Notes under the pieces: generated by a model
What the model was told of the DNA's origin: nothing
Seen by the model: the letters and a program-made list of their open reading frames with translations, nothing else
The model's database searches: none
Assembly (NCBI GenBank): GCA_020086605.1
Contig: JACBWW010000003.1
Coordinates: 6,017,862 to 6,081,861, forward strand
Direction of reading: 5' to 3'
DNA length: 64,000 nt
From: Lanius collurio
Lineage: Eukaryota; Chordata; Aves; Passeriformes; Laniidae
Translations under genes and position numbers: made by a program
Shown here: piece by piece, positions 38,901 through 50,900 of the stretch
Numbering within the stretch: position 1 is the first letter of the stretch
How the letters are laid out: every line of letters starts with the position of its first letter

Positions 38901-41900
38901 CATGCAGCTAAGTGAGTGCAACGCAAGACTTTTGATCCCAGTTTTTGTGAGGAAATTTGCACAAGCACTCACTACACATTGCTCTGCTTTGTCTTAAAGC
39001 CGTGGCACGTGCCAGCCCCTCCATAAGGACTTTAAACTGGTGTTGAGTGAAAGCAGCAGAGTCACCAGCAGAGGTAACACCACTTGCAGATACGCTCTCC
39101 TAACCTACTCCTGACTTCCCTTGGCTTTCGGTGTCTAAAGGATTTGAACACATGAGAGAAGAGCTCGGGATCTACAATCCACATCAGAAGAGAAGGCCAA
39201 GGAGCACCCAGCTGCCTGCACACTGAGTGGGAACAGCACAGAGGGCAGAAGTGGTGGAACCCTGGGAGAACAAGTGGCTGCTTTGCTTTGCAGTTCAGAG
39301 TGGGTATGAGGAGTATGGCATGGAATCACAGTACCACAGCGTGGTTTGGGTTGGAAGGGATTTTTAAAGACCATCTCATCTACCCTCCCTGCCATGGCCA
39401 GGGACATCTTCAACTCAGAGTCCCTCAGAGAAACTGTTAAACGAGTGAGAGGCCTGGAAAGAATATTAGTAAACATCAGCAATTTATAGTTTTCTGCATC
39501 CGATAAAAATCAAAGAAAATTTAAATAAAAATAAGAAATAAGGTGCATATTATGTGCTTCCCCTGCAGCCATACTCTTCCTGCCCATTTTGATAAGAAAT
39601 TAAATACTAAGGAGCATGTACTTTTAGAATGACTGCATTTCTGAGGTTGAAACTCACACATTCATGAAAGCAGGACAATGCTGTGGAAAGCAAACACTGA
39701 GACAGATCTCTCTTCTGTTTGCTTCTTCTGTACAGCAGTTGTTCCTGTTTAATCAAGGTATTCAAGCTAGCTTCAAGTTTTGGCAATGAACACTCAAAGC
39801 TTCCAAACATCCTGTGGTTTGGTTATCTGGTTAAAAATCAGGTCAGAGCACAATTTCACATGTGTCACTGAACTCCAGGCTTAGGCAAATCCTGATTCAC
39901 ACTCTCTAAAGAAATATCAGTGCTTGAAATAGAAGTTTAACAATTTCTCTAATTATTAAAAGTCATCACTTACCTTGCACTTTTCATGAACTGACTAATG
40001 TAATTCTAGACAACTGGAACTTACTTCTCCTTCTGTGGAGGAAGATTATTAACTTCCTCGTTTAGCACTGGCAACATTGGAAGCAAAAGGCCCAAATAAA
40101 GGACATTGCTAACAGGCCTACTTTAATTTACATCTACTTGTATCTCACTCTTCTCTAGCTACTGTAACAGTAATCTTACCTTCTCCACGTCCTCTGTATG
40201 ACTGTGGCAGCATAGTTCTTTTTTCGAAACAGCTCTTTTCTTTTTCTTTCTTTTTCTATGATCTGCATTCGAATCTCTAAAGGGATTAGTTCAATATTTG
40301 TACTTTGCCATGGAACAGAACATAATTGATCATCTCCATCCCTAGATCCAATTATGCCTGTTTTTTCCGAGTTCAAACTGTCGTCAGAAGCAGAACATGT
40401 TACTGGGTTTCTTGGGACAGTCCTGGTAGGTTCTGCCTCAGTAGACAATAATGAGGAGGCCTTTTTTGCTATTTCATTGTTTCCCACTTTGACAGTTTGT
40501 TCTACAGCGTCCAGGCTGTCATTTCTGGTGCTTACAAATACTGTTTTGGCACTTCCTGGTCTACTAGAACCAGCTGGTGAACATCTCTTATCATTTACCT
40601 CCTTATTTCTGGGTTTCTGCTGGTGCCTTTTGCCTTTGAAAGAAGCTTCACCCAGCTTTGCGTTTGGCACCATTCCACCGGTACAGCCGACATCACAGAA
40701 GAACACAGCCCTTCCTTCACCGTGGTCCCTCTTGCCAGAGGGAGGCTGACTTGGATCCCTTAGCTTTTCCCCAGCACAGGCAGTCCTACAGGTAGAAGTA
40801 GAAAGCCTCCTGCTCCTCCGAGCACAGGCACCCATTGTGTCAACAGCATGTTCCTTGTGCTTTTCTCCGTCCACTTCTGCAGCAGCTGCAACCTGATGTT
40901 TCACTTCAACTTTTGTTCCTTCGTTGGCTTTGTCGCCATGGAAATGGACACAACTTGACTTGCTTTTGATGTGTTTCCTCAATGAATCTTTAGATAGAGA
41001 AATGGAAAACAATGTTCAGTCTCTGATCCAGCAAAACATAGGTAATGTCTCTGGCTTTTTTGCTCAGTTACCTTTGAGGCACACTAGGATTCACTTAAAT
41101 GAACAAAAAAGTGCAAGCAGGAAGAATCAGAAGAGGACATGATTGCTTGTCACAGTATAGTCCCAAACTCCTTTATTTGCTCAATATTTTACAAATGGTT
41201 TTCTTTCTAACATTACATTTGAGTTGGATGCCTGAAAAGCTCCTGCTCTATCCATCCTGTATCCTGGCACAGGATAACCCACCGACCCAGGAAACACAAA
41301 GCACTTGGCTTCTCAGTACTTTCCTTGACATCCTGAATGAAACTATGAAGTCCTTCCTATTTCTCCCTTGCTGCTGTGTGATCACTGCTTCTAAACACTC
41401 TGGTGAGGATGACTTGGCAGATGGAGTCCCCATCTTCCATCCACCTTCCATTCTGCTTGAAAATTAACAAGAGAATGAGAAAATAGACCAGACAGGATGA
41501 AATATAACAGACAGGATGTGACAGGGTAAGTAGGAGGGGAAAAAGAAAAGGAAGAGAACTTTGATATACTGGCATTCCCGAAAATCATCTGGATCATCCA
41601 AAACCTGGTGAAATGATGCCGTATTTGTAATGCCTTTACAGGATACCCTTTTGACTGGATAACCAGATCAGAAAACATCCAACAACTGAATCACAGTTTT
41701 CATAGCCCAAAGGGTCTAAATTTATATTTAATTCCAATAGAATGACCAATGAAGTCCAATAAAGAAGATTGACTAAAAAACCTAATGAGAACGAACTGTA
41801 CAACTTCATGATTTGATCCCAGTTGCATCAACTTTCAGCAAGAAAAGGAGAATGCATACCTAAAAAAAGCATAGCATTCTTTCAAACACTGACTGTTTGG

Positions 41901-44900
41901 ATTGAGCTGAAGTATAAATCTCATTTAAAAATGAGAGATACCATTTCTCCATTAACATTCTTCATGTGTACCACAGATATGTCCAATATCTTTAATCTTA
42001 TTTTCTCCAAAGAGTGCAACTAATAGAACAATTGCCCACAGCCTGTTTTCACATATTCTAGGTATTTTTATAGGCACTGTAAGATACTATACTGGTGTTT
42101 TTCACTACTTCACACAGAGTAAAAGAATGTGTATCCAACTCTACCCTGCTGCACAGATTGCTCAAGTGATGAAAGAATATGAAATCAGAGAAAGACAAAA
42201 TGGGTCCTATATAAAAAAAAAAAAAAACTCAAGAAGTGCACAAAGCAGACAAACAGCACAATTAAAAAAGATCACAAACCTTGCCTGATCTTATGACCTT
42301 CGCTCTGAGGCTCCGCTGACAGGCAACTCTCCTTTGGGGACCCTTTGTTGTGACCAGCTTTAGGTGAACCTCTGCTGTTTCTCCCTGGTTGGACCTGTGA
42401 AGCATTGAGGGACAGAATCCTCTTGCTCTGTGTGTCAGCTGCTTTGTAAGGTAGCTGTGGGACGCTGGTGGCCTTCTCCCGATTTGCGGGATTCTGCTGT
42501 ACCCAAAACTTGTTTTGTTCCAGCATCCCTTTCTGTAGCTTGGCTTCTTTCCTCTTACTTTCTTCTTCACGTTTCCTGCAATTATAGTCCATACCATAAG
42601 AGTTTCAAAGATTGAATCTTGGGAGCATATGTCTAACTTGAACACACTCCTCTCTAAAAATCTGATGCTGCCATAACAAAACCTTGACTTGACATCTTTT
42701 TCGTGAGAAAAGGACACACATTGCACTGAAATGTCTCGGCTTGATCCAAAACAAAAACTGACTTGCAGCTACAGCCTGATGAAGGTTAAGTCCTTGTCAG
42801 CCAGCTGCCCATTCAGTTTGCAGTTGTTTTAACTGATCTTAAAATACTCACTTATTGAAAACAACTAAATTTAGGGAGTTTTATAAATACAAAAAAATTC
42901 AAAGTAGGACTTTTAAAAGAATCATGACACTAATACTTTTGTTTGTAATTAGTAATGAGCAATGCTTTCATGTAAGTAATAATGTAACACACTGTATTTG
43001 AAAAGCAAAAAACTTCAAGGAAAGACACAGTACCTTTGAAAATTATTTTTTCACAGTACCTTTGAAAATTATTTTTTCATACTTAAATGTGCCATAGTTA
43101 GTACAGACAATAATAAATTTTACATAAATATTATATGTCATATAAATGACAAATACTGAACATATGAGATGTGAATTAAAAACTTGTGTGCACATAGTAT
43201 GCCATTACAATGGTGACATTTGGATTTCCAAAATTAAATAAGTCATGCATCTCTTAATATTGTAGCCATAAACCAGAATTTTGGACAAACTTAGGAAAGG
43301 TGCTTCAGTCGAATAAAATTTTGCAGCCTATTTTGAAATACAGTGGGCTATCATTGCACTTTATCTTTTAAATTCTTGTTCCTACCAAGCAGAATAAACC
43401 CAATAGCACACAGCAAACGTTACATACCTACCTCCCACTGAATTTGTTTTTGTAAATTAAGCCCTGGTAGCTGGACAAAGTGACACTTCTCCTGGTGGAA
43501 TGGACAGGCGGTAAATGCCGTATCATGTAGCTGCCTGGTATTTTAACTTGCTTCCAGTGCTCCAACACAGTCTGCAGACTGTTGCCACATCACCTCCCAG
43601 CACGGAGTGTGACAGGTGAGTTATGCAGCACGCCAGCCCCAGTTCCTGTGAGTGGTGTCACTGCCAGCGCGTGTCACTGCAGCGCGAGCTGCCAGCGAGA
43701 AGCCCTAACTTTATCTGTCAGTGCCATCTTATCAACTATGCTCTGCAGAAGAAGCTGATTGAACTTTGCACCTGAAAAGCTGCTAATTGATCTAAAAAAA
43801 TACACTCCTAGCAGCCTGGGATTCAGTATTCCCTCTGGCTTGAAAAAAAGTGGCTAGTTTCAATTAATATTGGCATTCCACAACCGGACTCTGCAAGGAT
43901 GTTGGGACTGTGTACAGTATGGATCTCACTGCCATTACTGCGCCATTTGAGCTGATAAATCAGATCTTGCCATTCACAGAATAGTAATTTTCTATTCTTC
44001 ACAAGAATAAGCAGCCCAGTACCAATAGCCTCTATTCAGAGTATTAGAAAAGGAAGTGTGAGATGGGCTGTGTGATACACAATCATGCCAGAGTGACCTG
44101 CACTCCTCTGATGAGATCAACTCAAAACAATTACAATTGGCATGTTGCTGAAGTTAAGTTATTGAAATGACACAGGACCAGAAACCAAGAAGAAACACAG
44201 GTTGTTTATCCTGTATATTTGTGTACTAATTTTTCAGATTAAACTGAAGAAAGAATAAAGGGAAGGGATTTCAAAGCTCCCTATTAATAAAGCATCATCA
44301 AAATTGTCATAGTACAGCTTAGTTGAATAATAGACTCCTGAGTAAGTAAGAACCTCCCCTTGTGTTTTGCTTTATTTAACCAGAAATTCAGCTTGTACTA
44401 CAAATGAAGGCTCTCTTTGAAATTAAGATATCCAAGTTTTACTGCTGTCCAATTTGAGAGGCTAGGTTTCATGAACAAGTGAAGGAAGCAGACAAGATTC
44501 TAACTTCAGAGCTCTCAGTCATTCTCAGGAGGTTCTGGTGACTCAGCAGGATCCAAATTTGGGCTCTCAAGTTAGACAGCTACAGCTCAACAGTGGTAAT
44601 AGAGCTGGCAGGCCAACACTTACAATTGTAAATGCAACACAGTTTTGTCCTGAATGGTCATCAGCTGCTATTTTGTTGCAAAAGTGAAAGAATGAAAACG
44701 GAGCCTTTAGCAGATGGAAAGCAACAGTTTCAGCATTACACAGACATTGGGGAAGAGACAGAGATACTTTGAATTTTTGATTCTGCTAAAATCAACTTTT
44801 CTATTCCGATAAGAATAGAAACTTAAGCTTTTTGTCTACTCACTGAAGGATATTTTAAAGGAGAGTGTTTTTAAAGTTATCCTTGCAGAAAAAAAAAACC

Positions 44901-47900
44901 AAACCAAACTTACTTAAAAAATCACAATTGAAAATAGATCTCTAGTTATAATCCTACTACAGGTAGAACTTCACCTGGACTAACAGGAGTTATATTTCAT
45001 GTTGTATAAACAGCATCTCCTGCTACACAGTCTAGCATGATGATTATTTTCAGAAGAATGACACCACTGACTCATGATGTGTTCAGCTTCTGACCTACAA
45101 TAATCTTTTAAACTGACAGTCCTTAATAAAAATGTTAAGACAACAGTTAATTTCTGTCCAGAATTCCTATGTTGACTGGTCTTCCCAAATATGTAGAGCA
45201 GTCCATTAATTCTTACCTAACTACCTGTTTTTTCCTCAGTCCTTTCTCATATGTATTTTAACACCATTCAGATTTCTAATTTAGTCTTCAATGTGCTTAC
45301 AATCTTCTTCATCTTGGTGCTATTTTGTAATTTAAATTTACATTTTAAATGAAAATACACATTCATGATGGATTTATGTGAAATTCTCATCAATATACAC
45401 TTCCAGTTTAAAGGTGAGAAATAAGAAATTTCCTGTGAGGAAGTATGAAGACTTCAGGCAAGTCTGAATGACAGCTACTGTTTCTCCATGGCCACAAAAC
45501 TTGTTATTCAGACACAAAAGAAAATTGAGTTGGTTGGATGTAATTTCTTCTGAAGTGAAAAAAACCCCCACAGAACAGTTTAGTCTACTTAGCATCTCTC
45601 ATGGACCAACAGTTTCTTTACTCTTCCTTTTACAATGAGTATGTTTACAATGGTTTATTGTGATACCTACCTCACATCCTTTGCCAGTTCTTCTTATTTA
45701 GCACCTCAGCTTGTTTAGCTTTATCACTGTATGTTCTTATTACTGTCAATTTTAGTAATTACATCAAATTTCCAATATGTGCTTTCCCTTTTCAGGTTGC
45801 TGAAGAGCTCATTATTTTCTCTGTTGCCACTCTCCCCTATCTTTTCTCAGCATGCAGGGCTAACCACCAGTCTTTTGAAAAACCTCATAATCTACTTGTA
45901 CTCTCTTGGCATGAGAACATTTTTCTAAATCTACTGAAGGCTGTTTAATTGAAGTGTTTATTTTCTTGCTGTTCTTCTCTTCCTAAATATCAGGAGCTAC
46001 TTACTCACTTTCATCCATTTCCCTTTCACATCCAAATTCTCAATCAGTTTCCTCCAAATGGCCAAAATTAAAAACAAAAGTATGGATTCAGGAACTCATT
46101 CTGGGAAATTGAAAGAGGAGGTGAACAAATGAGGAACAAGTTCTGCAGACCTTTCAAAATTCAGTATATTGGACATTAGTTTTCTCTGAATATGTTTTAA
46201 ACCCTTAAATATTATTTTCTTAAATACCTGTTTTTGCAGGAAGTAAACCAAAATCCTCTTTTTGAAGTCTGGAAGGAATCTCAAGAAGTCACTGAGGCTA
46301 ACATGCTGCTCAGAACAGGGTCCAGTTGGGTGGCTCAGCTTTTTACCCACCTTGAAAACTTTTATGGACAGAGACAATACAACCTCTTTGGGCTGTTTTA
46401 CTGCTAGATTGTCCCAAGGGTGAAATAATTTCTCTTTATTTCCAGACAAAATCTCTTGTTTCAACTTCTGTCTAAGTTTCCCAGAGACCAGGGACACCAA
46501 CCAGACTACAGTTCCCCAGATTATTTTTTGGGCCCTTTTTGAAGCTGGGTGCAATATTTTCTTTCCTCCCACCATAGCAGACCTTCCCTGGTCTCTGTGA
46601 CCTTACAAAGACATTGGAAATGGGCCTTTTAAGGGCATCAGTTCTTTCTGTACCCTTGGATGCAGCCAGTCTGGTCCCATGGACTTGTCTCAGCTGAGCT
46701 CTCTCAAGCCATCCCCGACTTAATCCTCATTCACAGCTGGCAGTTCTCATCCTCCTTGAACCAAATCTCTGAGCAAAGAGGCCTGGGAGACCTTCTTCTG
46801 GAAGACTGAGGATGAGAAGGCATTGAGTACTCCTGCCACACCTGTCTGTCACTAAATGCACCATTCAGCAACAGGCCCACATAGGCCTTGCTCAGCTTTT
46901 TACTAATGTATTACTACTTTTACTAATATAGAAGCACAAACTCACCTTTAAAGCCTCAACTCCATTTCAATTTTGGTGTTTCTGACACCATCCCTACATG
47001 TCCAAGCCATGCTTTTACACTCTGCCTTTGCAGTCTGTCCCAGCTTCTGCCCCCTGTAAACTGCATTTTTATATTTGAGCTTTGTCAACAATTCCCTGCT
47101 TACCCAAATTGGCCTGCTGGTGTGTCTCTTTGCTCAGTGACACATTAGTGTGTATGTCATTTTGGCCTTCATCAAACTTCATTTTATAAATTACAATTTT
47201 TTTTATATAGGACAGAACATGGGAAAAGATGTTTATATAGAAATACTGCATAGGCTTTAAATACAGTGAATGTAATTTTACCAGAAAATAATAGAGGTAT
47301 AAAATGCTGGCTGACTTTTTGTTAGGGAAGAAAAAGAAAAAGAAGAAAAAGAAGAAGAAAAAGAGAAAATAAAATGAAAAAGAAGAAGAAGAGAAAGAGA
47401 AAGAGAAAGAGAAAGAAAAAAAAAAGAAAAAGAAAAAGAAAAAAGAAAAAGAAAAAGAAAAAGAAAAAGAAAAAGAAAAAGAAAAAGAAAAAAGACTAAC
47501 TAAATGCAGACTCATATGAGCGATTTATCTTAATGAGACTGTCTAAAATAACAAATTACTAAGCAAGTTTTAAATACCTACACTGAAATATTTAGGGAGG
47601 GGGAAGTGTTCAATCTAGGAACTCACCATCATTCTGGATCACCACATAATGTCTAGTTTTATCTGGAGATGAGATTTTTAAACATAAGTAAGGATAATAG
47701 TTTTTTGTATGCAGCAACACCCTGGCCAATTTTAGCTGTGGAATGCACAGATGGGTACACAGAATGATGACAACTTAATGTCCCCTTCAGTTTATTACAG
47801 ATCATAAAATCGCAATTAAATAAAATTTGTTATGTGACAACCTGATTTGCTTGTACACTCAAATTGTACTGTAATTCCCTTTTTATGGTATTTGGTACAC

Positions 47901-50900
47901 AGACTTTGTTTCTATTGTTTTCAAACAAATCAACAACAGCTAAGTAAGTTTCAGAAACTACATCAGAAACTCACAAAGGAAAACTATTACAAAAATGTCC
48001 CCAAATTTCCATTAGGCAATTCTTTTCCATTTAATCTTCTACATGGTGGATCAGAGATTCTTCTAAAAATGACTGTCATCACAAAGGATAAAACTATCTC
48101 ATCTGGTAAAGTCAGTTGTGCCCACACAGCAATAAGCAGAGCTCTCCACATTAAAAAGAAGTATTTTCAAAGGCAGGTTCTCCATGCATAGAATTGACTT
48201 ACACTGACTTTAGCAGAAAAGACAAACAGTAGGAGAGCTACAGGTTACAACTTCAGGATGTAAAGATGTGAGTGCGAGATGAGTTATCTGATATTTCTAG
48301 CTTTGCTTCCTCCAGGGGATTAAAAATTGCTATGTAGCAGCAGCAATCAAACCCAATGAAGGTCCAACTGGCTGGTTATGCAGAACATGAAACAATCAAA
48401 TTTGATACTGAGTGTAGTGCAGCTGAATTTGTCTGTGATACACAGATGCAACACAAATACCTCTAGGTTCAATCATTATTATGTTGTGTGGTTTTTTTCA
48501 TATGATCTCTCTTTATCAAAATAATACTACCAAATCATGCAGAAATCTTTTCAGACTGTTATGTTTTTTACTTCAGAATCAGATTTATTCACGAGAAACC
48601 AGGTGCTAATTTCATACTAAGAATCTTGAGGATAAATCCTAAGCAAGCAAAGCATTTTGATATTCATTTATGTACCTTTTGGTTTTAGAATTTCACCACT
48701 GTGCTACCACTACCACATTTAAATTGGGTTGAAATTCAGCCAGAACTTAAGACACCTTGCTGATAACTATTTGTATTGCATACGTTGGTTATCTGTAATC
48801 CAATATAACCAATTCATAGGAACTCTCTAATTCAAAACCAGAAAATATAAGTGCAGAGAATGATAGTGCCCAAACTTAAGTTGCAAATAGAATCCAGGAG
48901 TTCAGGCTGCTAGAGAAACATTAAGTTAAGCCTTACTAAACCAGGTTTTCCCTGGTTTGTTTTTGTTTTTTTTTCCTCAGCTACTTATTAATTTCTTTTC
49001 AAAAGTGATATCAAGACTTGACAGGTCAACAATTATTTCCATCACCTTCAAGTGATAAATGGTTCCCAAGCCATTTTATCATCATACAAAATATCAGGCA
49101 AGGATCCATGGATGCTAACATGCTATTTTCTCAGCTTTTGGTATTTTGCCTTGTTATTTTATACTATATAAAGTTTCTTATTTAAACTGGGATTATATGG
49201 AAAATAACTTCCATCTGTCTATAGTTATATGGAAGTTACATGCTTCCTTCAGTTTCATGAATTTTACTAAGAGGAACAAAACCTGATGACCAACAAATAA
49301 AAATCACACACTGATAAATACAAACTAACAACAAATGTCTATTGCTGGAGTAGATTTCAAGTCTCAGACTTACTTGGCAGCAGCATCTTTTCTCAGCTGT
49401 TCATGTTTCATTAGAAGATTCTTCCTCTCTTGAAAAGCCTTTCTAACTTTGTATCCTTTGTAGACAGCCTGAATTTTGAAAGCAGCAATATCCTGAATGG
49501 CAGCTATAGACAGAGCCCCGTGTTCTAACATGAACTGAATCACTTCGTGGTGTTCACCAAGCAAGGCATAATCAAGTGGAGTATACCTAAAAAAAACAAA
49601 ACAAAATCACAACTATTACTGATCTAGAACTCTAGCTATAATGTGCATTTACCTAACCCTCCTTTCATAATAAGGCTACTTCTAGTATGAAGACAGATTA
49701 AACACTGTTTAAGTAGTTGTTATCATATTTTTAAGCATTATTTTCCTGCTTTATTCATTCTACACACTGTGGTTATGTTTAAAGCTTATTTTAGCCTCCT
49801 AATATGGAAGGTGGGGGAGAGGGGGACCAGACTACATGAGGTGTTTGGACAAAATGTCCCAAAGCCCCAACCACAGCATTAACTATGGCAGGCAGGCAGT
49901 CTTTAAAAGGTGTTAATGAGATTTTCATATAGAAATATAAAGAAAAAGTAAGTTAAAATATTTTGGTGTTATTTCCATATGAATTTAATTTCTAGAGACC
50001 TACTGTCAAATCTGGCTTAGCGTCTATAACTTAGACTGAGGACAGTATGACTTACCAAGTGTCAGGATTAGATCAGTAGCAATCTAAAATGACAATATCA
50101 TTTTTTAAGGCACTAGGAAGACTTAAGTCAGTTTTCAAATGGACACAGGTCTTCAAAATATTAAATTGCTTTGGGTTTTAATGGTATCAAAGACACCTAA
50201 GCCTTTTTCAAAATAATTCCAAAACTTCCCACTGTCAACATGGGAGCAAAATTTACATATCTCTCCCACCAACAGTGAAACTTCAGGCAAAGACATTTAG
50301 GGGATGAAAATTATCAGTCACAAAGCATAATCAAGACCATATCACATAAGACTATCCAATAACAAATGTCAATGCATGTGATGGTGAAAATTAGGGCTCC
50401 TGTTGATGGTAACTTGCTGGGACGCAGTGCTGGTAAGCAAAGAAAAACAGACAGAAAACACAATTGGACCTGCCACGCAACAATGGTTTGATGGAAGGGT
50501 AAACAGTATCTGAACTGAGGTGTCTGCAGGAATAAAGACAATGACTTAACATGAAAATTTGGATGTCAAGGTGTGCTGCTGATAGCATTTAAAGAGACAC
50601 AGACTTTTGATAACCCAGAAATGGGAACTTCAGCAGGAACGTAATTAAAGGTTTTTAAAGTATTCCTAATTTTGATTATTTTAAACACACAAAAGATACC
50701 AAAGTAAACTTTATGCTATATCATGTATCTACCAAGACAATGCATTCTATTGCAGATCCCAGTCATGAAGATCCATATTTTTAAATGTGGATTCTCTAAC
50801 TCTATCAGAGCTACCTTTGAAAGTAAAAAAAAAATCACTTAAATCAAATCTGAAGAGGGGTTTGTATGACTGGACACTTACATACACTTCTCTGTTCTGT

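Larger units (their letters stand above)
36086..40179 (-). other. INVS intron of 4.1 kb
   Basis: Contains a pair of diverged direct repeats (37,263-37,343 and 38,405-38,500) and a short antisense CR1 end (39,324-39,420). No other exon or RNA gene is supported. Confidence 0.8.
42576..49373 (-). other. INVS intron of 6.8 kb
   Basis: The largest INVS intron fully inside the window. It holds a 26-bp tandem duplication (43,026), a CpG-enriched patch (43,430-43,700), a rearranged CR1 (46,263-47,140) and a long purine tract (47,325-47,495). The ORFs at 46,096 (159 codons) and 47,069 (148 codons) arise from the CR1 and the purine tract. Confidence 0.8.

Noticed and set aside
40354..40749. 131-codon plus-strand ORF
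   Set aside because: Shadow of the 808-nt INVS exon on the opposite strand.
42211..42226. A-run as the tail of a processed pseudogene
   Set aside because: No parent-like coding sequence precedes it and no flanking duplication is seen.
42262..42726. 154-codon minus-strand ORF
   Set aside because: Overlaps the INVS exon in another frame; the frame giving KREEESKRKEA is the real one.
46096..46575. 159-codon minus-strand ORF
   Set aside because: Covers parts of a degraded CR1 and its deletion junction in the wrong frame; not a gene.
47069..47515. 148-codon ORF with a long Phe/Ser run
   Set aside because: Produced by the purine microsatellite read on the other strand (TTT/TTC/TCT codons).
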